A stretch of DNA of 64,000 nt from Actinoalloteichus hoggarensis (GCF_002234535.1 NZ_CP022521.1:4650001-4714000); one strand, 5' to 3'; positions 15,846 to 24,962 are shown, counted from the stretch's first letter. Numbers and translations: made by a program. Notes: generated from the letters alone by a model not told the origin.

Positions 15846-17081
15846 ATGGGGCACGTAGTGATGACACCGAGCGGAAAGTACCGGGCAAACTGGCGGGAGC
15901 CGTCGGGTACACAGAGAGCGAAGACTTTCCGCACCAAGCGCGAGGCGACGGCGTTCCTCGCTCGGATAGAGACGCAGAAGGCAGACGGCGGCTACGTCTC
16001 ACCGCATGCGGGCCGGATGCTGTTCGGCGAGCACGCCGCCCGTTGGATGGCGACGTGGAATACGGCGGTGACGACAAGGGCACGGGATGCGTCGGTCATG
16101 CGAACGCACGTCCTGCCGCAGTGGTCGTCCTGGCAACTCGGCAAGATCGATGAGGTCGCAGTTCAGGGCTGGATCACCGACCTCGGTGGACGGCTCTCGG
16201 CTGCGACCGTGGCCGAGTGCCACCGCCTCGCGATGGGCGTCTTGCGGTCGGCGGTTAGGAATAAGCTGATCGTGACGAACCCTGCGGCGGGTGTCCGCCT
16301 CCCTAGGCGAACCAAGACCGACCGGGACGAGTTCGTCATCACTCGCGAGGTGTTGCGCTCACAACTGCTTCCGGCTGTGCCGGACCGCCATCGTGCATTC
16401 GTGACGGTGGCGGCGGGCTCGGGGATGCGGTGGGGTGAGATCGCGGGCCTGGCGTTCGATGCGGTCGACCTTACCGCGGGCACCGTGCGGGTTGCTCGGA
16501 CCGTGGTGGAGGTCAGCGGCCGACGCTCGGTGAAGGCGACACCGAAGACCGCCGCAGGAAGGCGAATCATCCCGTTGCCACGCTGGGCACTCGAAGCTTT
16601 GCGGAATCAGGTTGACCGAATGCGGCCCGGCCCTCGAGATCTCGTGTTCGCCACTGACGTCGGGACACCGCTAAGTCGTGGAACCTGGCGTGCTCGAGTG
16701 TGGCGCCCGTCGCTCGTCCGTGCGGGCTTGCTGGGCGAAGTGGAGCCGATCGGCGCGAACCGATGGCAGGCGCGCTGGACCGACACAGAGGGATATGAGG
16801 GCGTGGCCTCGTTCGACGCTCATCGTGATGCCGTGCTCCACGTCGCTCGGCACGCGGGCGAGGGGATGACCTTCCACGACCTCCGGCACTCATACGCGAC
16901 ATGGCTCGTGGACGACGGCGTGCCGATCAACATGGTCCAGAGGGTCCTGGGGCATGAACGGTCATCAACGACGCTGGACATCTACACCAGGAGGACGGAC
17001 AACAGCGCGCGGCTTCTCGACGCGCTGGATGATCCTGACGACGACGAGGGAACAGCGGGCCTGCTCGCGCCGCTCCGCTGA
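15846..17081 (+). CDS. int: Tyrosine integrase of the AICE
   Basis: 411 residues: an N-terminal AP2-like arm-binding domain (about 1-50, GKYRANWREPSGTQRAKTFR), a SAM-like core-binding domain (about 60-160) and the catalytic domain with GMRWGEIAGL (Arg, about 193), HDLRHSYATWL (about 343), LGHERSSTTL and the nucleophile in DIYT (about 379). It sits 85 bp from attR and the intact tRNA-Val(CAC). Paired GCTGACT repeats overlap its stop codon and are presumably arm sites. Confidence 0.95.
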   Translation: MGHVVMTPSGKYRANWREPSGTQRAKTFRTKREATAFLARIETQKADGGYVSPHAGRMLFGEHAARWMATWNTAVTTRARDASVMRTHVLPQWSSWQLGKIDEVAVQGWITDLGGRLSAATVAECHRLAMGVLRSAVRNKLIVTNPAAGVRLPRRTKTDRDEFVITREVLRSQLLPAVPDRHRAFVTVAAGSGMRWGEIAGLAFDAVDLTAGTVRVARTVVEVSGRRSVKATPKTAAGRRIIPLPRWALEALRNQVDRMRPGPRDLVFATDVGTPLSRGTWRARVWRPSLVRAGLLGEVEPIGANRWQARWTDTEGYEGVASFDAHRDAVLHVARHAGEGMTFHDLRHSYATWLVDDGVPINMVQRVLGHERSSTTLDIYTRRTDNSARLLDALDDPDDDEGTAGLLAPLR

Positions 17082-17094
17082 CTTCTCGCTGACT
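17077..17094 (+). other. Likely integrase arm-type sites, right
   Basis: GCTGACT at 17077-17083 and 17088-17094, the same 11-bp direct pair as at 7202-7219 on the other element end. The first copy overlaps the last codons of int. Confidence 0.5.
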
Positions 17095-17115
17095 GACAGG
17101 CATCCAAGACGACGG

Positions 17116-17161
17116 AAGGCCCAGGTGCACGGCTCGTTTCCGAGCCTGCGACCTGGGCCTT
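17116..17161 (+). terminator. Terminator between int and the tRNA gene
   Basis: AAGGCCCAGGT (17116-17126) pairs with ACCTGGGCCTT (17151-17161), with an inner perfect hairpin GGCTCG-TTTC-CGAGCC (17131-17146). It ends int transcription before the oppositely oriented tRNA. Confidence 0.85.
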
Positions 17162-17165
17162 TCGA

Positions 17166-17212
17166 CTGTGGGCGATACTGGGATCGAACCAGTGACCTCT
17201 TCGGTGTGAACG
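17166..17212 (-). other. attR core, embedded in tRNA-Val(CAC)
   Basis: Identical to 7059-7105. The element supplies the 3' part of the tRNA here, keeping the gene functional. Confidence 0.92.
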
Positions 17213-17240
17213 AAGCGCTCTCCCCCTGAGCTAATCGCCC
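17169..17240 (-). tRNA. tRNA-Val (anticodon CAC)
   Basis: 72 nt on the minus strand: acceptor GGGCGAT/ATCGCCC, D arm GCTCAGGGGGAGAGC, anticodon arm CTTCG-TTCACAC-CGAAG giving CAC, T arm ACTGG-TTCGATC-CCAGT, discriminator A. It is the insertion target of the AICE. Confidence 0.97.
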
Positions 17241-17333
17241 GGGCTTTCGGGGCGTCCCCCGGCAGCGAGGAAACCATACATCACGATGGTGCAGGGCCCT
17301 CGCACCGGGGGTCGCTCTACGCCTTCCTCCAGG

Positions 17334-18236
17334 TCAGCCGCTCATCGGGCCGCTGGCGACGATGTCGCCGGACGGGGCGTCCGGCATGTCCCCGTCGGGC
17401 TCCGACGAGATCGCGAACGCCGTCACCGAAGCCATGTCCTCGGTCATGTCATGGGACCACCGGAGCGTCTGGGTGGGCATCCGCTCCTGCTCCGCTCCGA
17501 CCTCGAAACCCGCCATGGGGACCGGCTGGTCACCCTGGAGCGCCCAGAGCACGTACATCTGATCGGCCTCGTTGCGGGGCAGGCCGGTGGACACCACGGC
17601 GCCGTGCGCGCCCGTGGCGAAGAGCACCGCCGCCGTCTGCTGGGCGGGGTCGTGCAGCACGATCCGGTGCATGTCGGGGTCGGCGGCCACCCGCAGCGCG
17701 GTCTCCATCGACGCGGCCTGTCGGGCTTGGACCTCCTGCTGCCGGTGCACTTCGACGAGCCGCAGGCCGAGCCCGGCCGACGCGGCCGCCAGCACGGCCA
17801 CGGCGACGGCGAGGAGGGCCACGGCCGCCCGCCCACGCCGTCGGGGCCTCTCCGGCCAGCCCGGCCTCCTGGCGCGCTCACCGGGGCCGCCAGGGGGCCG
17901 CGTGGCGCCCGCCGATGCGGTGCCGTCCGACTGGTGCCGCGTCGCGACGGGCACCTCGGCCGGGGGATGCGGCGGCGGAGGGCCCGGCTCCTGATCGACC
18001 TCGGCGATCCGCGCGAGCATCCTGTCCCGCATGCCCGCGGGCGGTTCCGCCGCAGGCACGGCCTCGCCGAGCAGCGCACCGAGCTCCTCGGTCTCCGCCA
18101 CCGTGCCGCGACAGCGCGCGCAGGAGGGCAGGTGCTCGGCGAACCTCGCGGCCTCGTCGGGCGCCAGCGAGGACAGCGCCCAGCCGACCGCGGTCTCGTG
18201 GTGTTCACACTCCTCGCCCTGTTCCAGCTCACTCAC
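17334..18236 (-). CDS. RskA-like anti-sigma factor with ZAS zinc motif
   Basis: 300 residues. The N-terminal anti-sigma domain carries HLPSCARC (HxxxCxxC, residues 35-42), the zinc-associated anti-sigma motif; a Pro-rich linker leads to one transmembrane helix (about 137-160, VALLAVAVAVLAAASAGLGL) and an extracytoplasmic domain with PRNEADQMYVLWAL and VTAFAISSEPDG, as in RskA proteins. It would hold the neighbouring sigma factor at the membrane and release it by regulated proteolysis. GTG 18236 overlaps the end of the sigma gene by 8 bases. Confidence 0.9.
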   Translation of the reverse strand: MSELEQGEECEHHETAVGWALSSLAPDEAARFAEHLPSCARCRGTVAETEELGALLGEAVPAAEPPAGMRDRMLARIAEVDQEPGPPPPHPPAEVPVATRHQSDGTASAGATRPPGGPGERARRPGWPERPRRRGRAAVALLAVAVAVLAAASAGLGLRLVEVHRQQEVQARQAASMETALRVAADPDMHRIVLHDPAQQTAAVLFATGAHGAVVSTGLPRNEADQMYVLWALQGDQPVPMAGFEVGAEQERMPTQTLRWSHDMTEDMASVTAFAISSEPDGDMPDAPSGDIVASGPMSG

Positions 18237-18921
18237 GTCCGTCCCCCCTTTCTGTTCCGTCGCGGCGCGGCTCCTCGGTGTTCAGCAGAGACGAGAGCAG
18301 TCCGCGCAGTCGTCGCACCCCGGCGAAGGTGCGGGATTTCACCGTGCCCAGCGGCACGCCGGTGAACGCGGCGACCTCGCCCTGGGTGTAGCCGCCGTAG
18401 TACGCGAGGGCGATCGCCTGGCGCTGTTCGTCGGGAAGCCTGCGCAGCGCCTCCTGCACCTGTCCGCCGACGACCCGCCCCATCGCCTCCTGGTCGACGT
18501 CGGGCCCGCCCACTGCCTCCTCGACCGCGGCATCGGCCTCCGCCGCCGTACGGCGCCGTAAGGCGCTCTCCCGGCGTACCGCGTCGACGGCGCGGTGATG
18601 CACGAGCGTCAGCAGCCACGTCGAGAAGGAGCCCCGATCGGCGCGGAAGCCGTGCGGCCTACGCCACAGATCGAGGAACGCCTCCTGCACGACGTCCTCG
18701 GCGATTCCGGGATCGACGCAGAGCCTGCGCGCCAGCGAGTACGCCTGCCGGGAGTACCGGTCGAACAGCTCGGCGAACGCCTCGGCGTCACCTTGCGTCA
18801 CCAGCGCCACCAGATCGGCATCAGCAGGTCGGCGTTGCCGCTGCGGCGTCGTCGTCGACTCCCCCTCGGCCGCGGACGAGGAGGATGATGTTGGTGGATC
18901 GGCCACTACGAGAGCCCTCAC
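18229..18921 (-). CDS. ECF sigma factor (SigK-like)
   Basis: About 230 residues. Region 2 (DAEAFAELFDRYSRQAYSLA, DVVQEAFLDLWRRP) and region 4 (LPDEQRQAIALAYYGGYTQ, GVPLGTVKSRTFAGVRRLR) are complete. Start is uncertain: GTG 18921 is taken, GTG 18906 and TTG 18939 are in frame. It is followed by and overlaps its anti-sigma gene, so the pair is co-transcribed and likely autoregulated. Confidence 0.9.
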   Translation of the reverse strand: MRALVVADPPTSSSSSAAEGESTTTPQRQRRPADADLVALVTQGDAEAFAELFDRYSRQAYSLARRLCVDPGIAEDVVQEAFLDLWRRPHGFRADRGSFSTWLLTLVHHRAVDAVRRESALRRRTAAEADAAVEEAVGGPDVDQEAMGRVVGGQVQEALRRLPDEQRQAIALAYYGGYTQGEVAAFTGVPLGTVKSRTFAGVRRLRGLLSSLLNTEEPRRDGTERGDGRE

Positions 18922-19179
18922 AACCCGGCGTTCGCCCAACGGGTACGTTTCGGTTCATGTCCCGCCGCCAGGGCGGACCGTGAAGAGTATCGCCCTCAGG
19001 CCGACCGCCCAGCCGCCGGGAACGGACACGGAGCGCAGCGAGGCGGTAGCCCAACGAATTAGTTCTGACCCGTATGGGTGATGTCTGGCCCAAAGGCAAG
19101 CATTCGAGGGTGCCTGGGCGTCACAACTGTTGTGGTCGAACGTTTCATGGCCAGTAGGGAGAAGGAAAGGGCGACGACA

Positions 19180-19605
19180 ATGCGCAATGATCACGTAACA
19201 CTCTGTTCGCGAGCAGTGTTCGACCTCCTCGCACCGAGGACTCCCGCGGTGCCGGTCAACGTCGAACTCAGGTACGACACCCGCGACCCCTACGCGGTCG
19301 TGGCCGCCTTCCAGACCGGACGCGGCGGCTCGGTGGAGTGGGTGTTCGCCCGCGATCTGCTGGCCGACGGCCTCATCGCCGAGGTCGGCGACGGCGATGT
19401 CCGCATCCGCCCCGCGGTCGACAACCCGGAGGTCGTCGTGGTCGAGCTCAGCTCGCCCTCCGGACACGCGATGTTCGAGGCCTCCGCGCAGGAACTCGCC
19501 GACTTCCTGGACCGCACCTACGACGTCGTCATGCCCGGCAACGAGAACCTGTGGGTCAACGTCGACGACGCGCTTGCCCGACTCCTGCCGCACGACCGGT
19601 CCTGA
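19180..19605 (+). CDS. SsgA/SsgB-like sporulation and cell division protein
   Basis: 141 residues starting MRNDHVTLCSRAVFDLLAPR with a purine-rich site (GGGAGAAGGAAAGG) upstream; an upstream in-frame start is less likely. LRYDTRDPYAVVAAFQTG, VEWVFARDLLADGL, GDGDVRIRPA and ELSSPSGHAMFEASAQELA are hallmarks of SsgA-like proteins, which guide FtsZ ring placement during sporulation of mycelial actinomycetes. It is followed by three tRNA genes. Confidence 0.92.
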   Translation: MRNDHVTLCSRAVFDLLAPRTPAVPVNVELRYDTRDPYAVVAAFQTGRGGSVEWVFARDLLADGLIAEVGDGDVRIRPAVDNPEVVVVELSSPSGHAMFEASAQELADFLDRTYDVVMPGNENLWVNVDDALARLLPHDRS

Positions 19606-19741
19606 CCTGGGAAGACGGCGGGAGGCGCCGCGAAACGGGACCCCGATTTGATCCTGGAACGCGGCGTTGGGTAAGGTTCTGCCCAACAGCACGGCGGTGG
19701 TCGAAAAGCCGAGAGGCTCGGAGATCGAACGCCTTGCTTCT

Positions 19742-19813
19742 GCGGACGTAGCGCAGTGGTAGCGCATCACCTTGCCAAGGTGAGGGTCGCGGGTTCGAAT
19801 CCCGTCGTCCGCT
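19742..19813 (+). tRNA. tRNA-Gly (anticodon GCC)
   Basis: Acceptor GCGGACG/CGTCCGC, anticodon arm TCACC-TTGCCAA-GGTGA, T loop TTCGAAT. 72 nt. Confidence 0.97.
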
Positions 19814-19867
19814 CGACTCGGCCTTAACGAGGTCGACGTCTCAGAGTCAGGCCTGACTCTGGGATTC

Positions 19868-19939
19868 GGCGGAGTGGCCGAGTGGCTTAGGCAAGGGCCT
19901 GCAAAGCCCTGTACACGGGTTCGATTCCCGTCTCCGCCT
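19868..19939 (+). tRNA. tRNA-Cys (anticodon GCA)
   Basis: Acceptor GGCGGAG/CTCCGCC, anticodon loop CTGCAAA, T loop TTCGATT. Confidence 0.95.
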
Positions 19940-19940
19940 C

Positions 19941-20012
19941 GGGCGATTAGCTCAGTGGGAGAGCGCTACCTTGACACGGTAGAGGTCACAGGTTCAATCC
20001 CTGTATCGCCCA
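19941..20012 (+). tRNA. tRNA-Val (anticodon GAC)
   Basis: Acceptor GGGCGAT/ATCGCCC, anticodon arm CTACC-TTGACAC-GGTAG, T loop TTCAATC. Differs from the CAC isoacceptor at 17169 in the anticodon and T arms. An integrase gene starts 18 bp beyond its 3' end. Confidence 0.97.
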
Positions 20013-20029
20013 CCAGTTATACACACTGG

Positions 20030-21235
20030 TCAGATGCCCCGTCGGTGTTCGTCACCGGCGGGGTGTTCTGCGTCCATGGGAGGAATCTGGGAGGACCGGT
20101 TCTGAGCACTACCGGAACCGAGCTCTACCAGGGTGATCTCCCATCGCCGAGTGAGGCCGGCCAGAATGCGGTCGATCATGGGCTGCGTGACGTGGGAATA
20201 GATCCCCGAGACACCGCGCATCCGGTGCCCGAGGCGGACATGCTGAGCAATCTCGGGGATGTGGTCCTCGATCAGCCAGGTCTTATGCGTGTGACGTAGG
20301 TCATGGAAATGGAAGCCGGGCAGGAGCGGCGCCCAGCCGCGTTCGGCGTTACCTCCGACGGCCGGCATCCAGAACCTGTCCCGGAAATTCGACCGCCGCA
20401 ACAGCCCACCGTCTGCTCCGGTGAACACATGCGCGTGATCTTGTTCACTCCGGTGAGTGCGGAGCAGGTCGCCGAGGAACTTCGGCAGATGCACGGTGCG
20501 CACCGAGGCGGGCGTCTTGGGCGCCCCCAGCATCAGGCGACCGCCGATCTCGTGCAATGCGCCCGTCTTGGCATCGACCCGTACGCTCCCGCCTGCCAGG
20601 TCGACGTGCGGCCACCGCAGGCCCGCCAGTTCCCCCCACCGCAGGCCGGTGTAGGCGGCCGTGGTCACCAGCAGGCCCAGCCCGGCTGGCAGACGTTGGG
20701 TGATTCGCCGCACCTGCCATGCCTGCGCAATCTGACGCTCCCGGAAGTCACCGGCACCGATGCGCAGCCGCCGACACGGGTTCGACCCGATCAGGTCCTC
20801 CTCCACCGCCTCGCCCAATAGCATGGACAACAGCGTGACCACATCGGACACCGTCGCTGGCGCCAACCGAGTTCGCAGGCCCTTCACCCAGCTCTTCACC
20901 TTGATCCGCGAAATCTCCGCCACCGCAGTGTCCCCGAACCTCGGCTCGATGTGATTCCGCAGATGCGACCGGTACTTCGCCCACGTCCCCGGTGACACGT
21001 CGTGCGCCTGCGACCACACCTCGATCCACTCCGACAGCAACGTCAACCCCGCCGCAGGATCCCGGAACGTCTCATTCCGCTGCTGTGCCTCGATATCGTT
21101 AGCCCGCGCCCGCGCGGCGGTCTTGGTCGCGAACCCCGACTCCGAGGCCAACCGACCACCATCAACCGGATAGCGAACCCGCCACCGGCCACCATGCTTC
21201 TCCACCCACGCCACAACCATTTCCTCCTCTGACAT
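20030..21235 (-). CDS. Second tyrosine integrase, beside tRNA-Val(GAC)
   Basis: 401 residues from MSEEEMVVAWVEKHGGRWR (ATG 21235). It has an arm-binding N-terminus, a core-binding domain (SEWIEVWSQAHDVSPGTWAK) and a catalytic domain with TGLRWGELAGL (about 193), HDLRHTHKTWL (about 310), VRLGHRMRGVS and the nucleophile in GIYSHV (about 344). All catalytic residues are present. The 3' end abuts the tRNA 3' end, so tRNA-Val(GAC) is its insertion site. No second copy of the tRNA end was found to the right and the following 5 kb is decayed, so the element is probably a remnant. Confidence 0.9.
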   Translation of the reverse strand: MSEEEMVVAWVEKHGGRWRVRYPVDGGRLASESGFATKTAARARANDIEAQQRNETFRDPAAGLTLLSEWIEVWSQAHDVSPGTWAKYRSHLRNHIEPRFGDTAVAEISRIKVKSWVKGLRTRLAPATVSDVVTLLSMLLGEAVEEDLIGSNPCRRLRIGAGDFRERQIAQAWQVRRITQRLPAGLGLLVTTAAYTGLRWGELAGLRWPHVDLAGGSVRVDAKTGALHEIGGRLMLGAPKTPASVRTVHLPKFLGDLLRTHRSEQDHAHVFTGADGGLLRRSNFRDRFWMPAVGGNAERGWAPLLPGFHFHDLRHTHKTWLIEDHIPEIAQHVRLGHRMRGVSGIYSHVTQPMIDRILAGLTRRWEITLVELGSGSAQNRSSQIPPMDAEHPAGDEHRRGI

Positions 21236-21627
21236 CGCTCCACCCCACGCGAATCCGGCCCGGGGTCGGCACCTATTCCCGCTTCCACCGCCACAGAGAG
21301 CAAGCGGTATGTGTTCACACCGTGAGAAACCTGTCCGCCCCGCAGTCCCGTCCGCGTCCGAGCAGGCACCGACGTCTTCGCGACGTGCACCGCACACGGC
21401 GGCACCCCGGCCGCAAGCAGAACCTGTCGGCGCCCGCGACAACCCGATCGCCTCATCTGATGTCAACAACACCACATCCACTCGGCGCCTCCCGATCCGC
21501 GAACCTCCCGTCACTCAGCGGCTTCGAGTCCTCCAGAACCGACACCGTGCTCACCAGCTCCTCATCCCAACGGCCCCAGCACGCCTGAACTCCTCCAGAC
21601 GGCAACAATTTCGACACCGCACTCACT

Positions 21628-21642
21628 TTTAGAAGTTCTAAA
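21628..21642. promoter_or_regulatory. AT-rich perfect palindrome
   Basis: TTTAGAA-G-TTCTAAA stands out in GC-rich DNA about 390 bp upstream of the integrase start and looks like a regulator half-site pair. The stretch 21236-22195 otherwise contains no gene I can support. Confidence 0.35.
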
Positions 21643-22195
21643 CCGATCCACCCCCCGGGCGATGAAGATCTTTTGCAGCCCCCTAGGGGAAGTCCTTACC
21701 CGGCTGTACAGCTTGGCGTTCGCTGCGGATCCGACAGCGGCCTACCGGCAGCGATTCGGTGATTCTTCTGTGTTCCGCGCGTCCCGGTGATGCTTGTCGG
21801 AATGCCTTCTCGACCGGCCGCGCCGACCAGCCTCGTCGCTTTGCGAGGCGAACCGGCGCCCCTTCTGATCGGCAGCCGCAGCACAGCGGCGCGCTCCGAG
21901 AGAACTCTCATCCTGATCGACCACAGCGAAAGGCGGTGACGCGGCAGGCACCAGGCGCGCGCGACGAGCGCGGCACTATGAGGTGCGGTATCGCCGCGCA
22001 TCGGAAACAGCCAAAGCGCTCCATGGAACATGGTGGCTTGATCCGCCTGTCCGCCGCGCCAGCATCTACCTCGCACTTCAACGAATACTCGTGTTCGCCT
22101 TCACGACCTGGTGGTCCTCGTGGCCATGAGCTTGCGGCGGCGCACGGCATCGCCCAGGAGCGCCAAACCCTGGGCTGTGTCGTCGGAAGGGCTCG

Positions 22196-22450
22196 TCACA
22201 GGGAGGTGACGACGTGGCCGATCAGCTGGTCGATGGTGATGAGCGTGGTGTGGATCTCCGTCACGCCTTCGTCGCGGGTGTGCTGAATTCTGGTCAGGAC
22301 CGTGGTCTCGTCCCGGAAGGTGCGCAGTGCGGCCTGTGCTTGGGCGTGTATGGCTTCGAGTGCTGCGCTGTACTCCTCGGCGGAGGTGATGGGGAGGGAT
22401 TCCTGGAGTGTCCGGAGTTGGCTGATCACGTCGCCGATGTCAGAGGTCAC
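22196..22450 (-). CDS. Helical protein, 84 aa, of a toxin-module type
   Basis: MTSDIGDVISQLRTLQESLP then SALEAIHAQAQAALRTF and EIHTTLITIDQLIGHV: entirely helical with no Cys. Size and style match the 83-residue protein at 41699-41950 that precedes a putative toxin gene; such small helical proteins (WXG100-like in size, without WxG) often accompany polymorphic toxins in Pseudonocardiaceae. It overlaps the upstream gene by 11 bases. No toxin domain is left beside it. Confidence 0.6.
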   Translation of the reverse strand: MTSDIGDVISQLRTLQESLPITSAEEYSAALEAIHAQAQAALRTFRDETTVLTRIQHTRDEGVTEIHTTLITIDQLIGHVVTSL

Positions 22451-22622
22451 CGTGGTCGTAGCCCTTTCCGATTTCGGCGGCGGGGATCACGGTGACGGTG
22501 AACGCCGCGCGGCGGCGCACGGGGTGTTCGGTGAGTGTCGTGAATGCACGGTCGATGCCGTCCTGCACGACGCGGATGGCCTCGGTCGCGGAGGTCTGGT
22601 CTTCGACGGCTTTGTGGAACAT
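22440..22622 (-). CDS. Small hypothetical protein, about 60 aa, possibly 5'-truncated
   Basis: From MFHKAVEDQTSATEAIRVV; an in-frame GC-rich extension upstream reads poorly. The sequence TTLTEHPVRRRAAFTVTVIP and its position before the 84-residue gene suggest the C-terminal remainder of a longer helical partner. Between 22623 and 23214 I see nothing. Confidence 0.45.
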   Translation of the reverse strand: MFHKAVEDQTSATEAIRVVQDGIDRAFTTLTEHPVRRRAAFTVTVIPAAEIGKGYDHGDL

Positions 22623-23214
22623 CAGGCGGCGGGCGGGCACGGTCCCCGCGACGCACTCTCCGCCCTCGGCCACCCCACCCCAGCCGGCACGATCCGGTCC
22701 TGGGCATCACGCGGTCTGCTCGCCCGCGCACCCGGAGCTGGGCCCGGCCCGCTACCGGCGCGCCGACGCCCCTCACCCGCGCCCGCACCGGACACACCAT
22801 CGCCACCCCCGCCGCGCCGTAACGAGCCCGATCGACCGGTGTGCAACGCTGGATGCCAGCGGGCGAGCTATGCCCACCGAATCCCGGCTCCCCTTCCACG
22901 GGCCCGGGTTCACGCGGTCTAACACGGCTCATCCCGCCGTCACCCCGTCCACACGATCGAGTGGGGACAAAGTGAGCCAAGCCCGCTACCTGCGAAAATG
23001 AAACTTCATGGAGCGTTGGCTGACTTGCCGTTACAACAAATCATCGAGAAACAATCGATACAAAGTAGCTTGAAATAATCTCAATTCACCCGATCGAACG
23101 CGGGAGTTTCTGCAAAGCCATGTTAGGTTCGGGTGTCCAGTTTTGCTGGGCAGCTGCGGAGGAGACTGTGCGCGGTGTGTCCGCACCTACGCACAGCCCC
23201 CTCACGCGGTCGGG

Positions 23215-23418
23215 CTACCGCCGTCGGGTCCTCATCCACATGCCCAGAATGCGGAGCACCAGGGCCGTTCTCCTGGCAAACGTCGCCAGGAGGACGGCGC
23301 CGACCTCGTGGGCCACCTCAGCCGCGACGGTGAGCGCGGTTGCGCTCCCATCGACGGCTGCGGCGAACCGCGTCCAGTCGTCCTCGTGCCGCTCCGGCGG
23401 CATCCCTGATCCGGTCAT
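23215..23418 (-). CDS. Small helical hypothetical protein, 67 aa
   Basis: MTGSGMPPERHEDDWTRFAA then VAAEVAHEVGAVLLATFARR and a basic tail RMRTRRR-like end. One long amphipathic to hydrophobic helix may associate with the membrane. Upstream candidates extend the frame but without coding character. Stretch 23419-23943 holds nothing recognisable apart from low-GC noncoding DNA near 23690. Confidence 0.4.
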   Translation of the reverse strand: MTGSGMPPERHEDDWTRFAAAVDGSATALTVAAEVAHEVGAVLLATFARRTALVLRILGMWMRTRRR

Positions 23419-23943
23419 GAGCACCCCTCTCGAACACAGCGCCCGCAGCCTTGACGACTGCGGCACGGCTGCGACTGCCTCAGCAGCCGCCACGCTGCTG
23501 AGACCGCCCGAACCGGGTGCGGATCGGATACCGAGACGCTAACACCAGTGGAAGTCGAGGAAACCGGGCCGCATTCGACCCGGCACTGCCGTGGGAGCAT
23601 CCGCATGAAATCGCATGCCGATTGACCTGCGAAGATGCGCCACGTTCACCCAACAGGGTGGGAAGTGAAATTTTTCAGGCACTCCCTGATAATAGTTATT
23701 ATCACGGGACCAACGGGGCACAAGTTGCCGCCGAAATCGGGTCCACTCTGATGTCCCGATTGTCAAGACAATGCAGTACCGGCAGGTGCAGCATCGTCCC
23801 CGTACCTGCCCTTCACTCACACTCCGCCAGCGAGCCTCCCTCACCTGACACGCCACCTCGGCCGCGTCCAGACGCAGCCCCGCCGCGCATACGCGCGGGG
23901 GCACTGGCCGACCCTGGAACTGACAAGTGGGGAGGTGCGCGCC

Positions 23944-24684
23944 GTGCCCCGCCCCTCCCCGATCACCGACACCGAACGCGACCGCGTCGCCGCGCCGCAC
24001 GCCGCCGGGCGGGCCCGCGCCGCGATCGCTCGTGCTCTCGGCCGATCACCGTCCACGGTCGGCAAGATCGCATCGGCCGCCAGGTTGTCGTGGGACCGGA
24101 CGGCCACGGCGTCGGCCATCGCGGCGAAGCAGATTGACAACATGGCCAGGCGGGCCACCATCGTGGGCCGCCTGTACGACCAGGCCGCCGCCCAGCTCGA
24201 CCGCCTCAACCGATCCACGCACGGACTCGCGATTCCCTCGGCCGGGGCGCTCGCCGAGTGGACCGCGCGGGATCTTCCCGCTAGGGATGTCCGCGCGCTG
24301 CTGAGCGCCGTGTTCGACTTCGACCCCAACCGGTACGTGACGGCCGCGCTGCCGCACACGGTCCGGTGGCTCACCGGGGACATCGCCGCCGTATCCGCCC
24401 GCCAGCTGTTCGACGAGGCGCCCACGATCCGAGTCACGGACCGTGCGACACAGGACCGCTTAGACACGATCCTGACCGAAGGCGCCGTGATCCGGCGCTT
24501 GGCCGAGGCTGGCAGCATCTCGGCCAGGCTCGGCGGTGTCTATCTCAAGCTCGCGTGGGATGCCGACCTCGCGCGCCGCCCGATCGGTGCGTCGTACACC
24601 CGGACGCCGCTGTTCCAGAGTGGCGACACGGGATGCTCTCACAGTCCATCTGGTCAACGGGCTCGCCCGCCGCCGTCGCCCTAG
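23944..24684 (+). pseudogene. Prophage remnant: HTH protein joined in frame to a portal-like fragment
   Basis: GTG 23944 follows GGGGAGG. Residues 1-100 (ITDTERDRVAAPHAAGRARA, ALGRSPSTVGKIAS, AAKQIDNMARRATIVGRLYD) match the small HTH proteins of actinophages. From about residue 105 the sequence changes to a portal-like N-terminal region (ARDVRALLSAVFDFDPNRYV, EAGSISARLGGVYLKLAWDA) that should continue VVHPDAAVPEWRHG, but those residues are in another frame (about 24590-24640), showing a frameshift. So an in-frame deletion fused two phage genes and a frameshift ended the second. To 24962 nothing else is recognisable. Confidence 0.5.
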
Positions 24685-24962
24685 CCCGTACCCCATCACC
24701 GCGGGTTTCGACCCGGTCGTCTGTCCTCGGCGTGCAGGTCCGTTGCCGGGGCGTGACCCGCGCGACGTCCTCCGTCTGGTCAACGCCGTCGCCGACGCGG
24801 CGCACAACCAGACACGCTCATCCTCGGGTGCCCAGGGCTTTCTTCCGGGGCAGGGCGACGCGGGCGGGCCTTCCGGATCACCAGGCCCGCCCGCGCCCCT
24901 GCGGCCCGAGCGTGCGGGCCGGGGCACCGCATCGGGGGAAGCTCGGGCCGGGCAGCGTGCTG

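Larger units (their letters stand above)
7059..17212. mobile_element. Complete pSAM2-like actinomycete integrative and conjugative element (AICE), about 10.1 kb
   Basis: The element is bounded by a 47-bp direct repeat (7059-7105 and 17166-17212) that is the 3' part of tRNA-Val(CAC). Inside are, left to right, a gene-free end with large inverted repeats, a GntR-family regulator, a run of small genes, a TraSA/FtsK-like DNA translocase, two spread-type membrane proteins, a rolling-circle initiator, an excisionase and a tyrosine integrase next to the intact tRNA. This is the canonical AICE order. All modules look intact, so the element may still excise, replicate and transfer. Its third-codon GC is slightly lower than in the flanking core genes. 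Confidence 0.93.

Noticed and set aside
21653-21690. GGGCGATGAAGATC and CCCCCTAGGGG resembling the array 1 repeat
   Set aside because: The two parts are in the wrong order for a repeat, with no second copy at spacer distance; probably chance.
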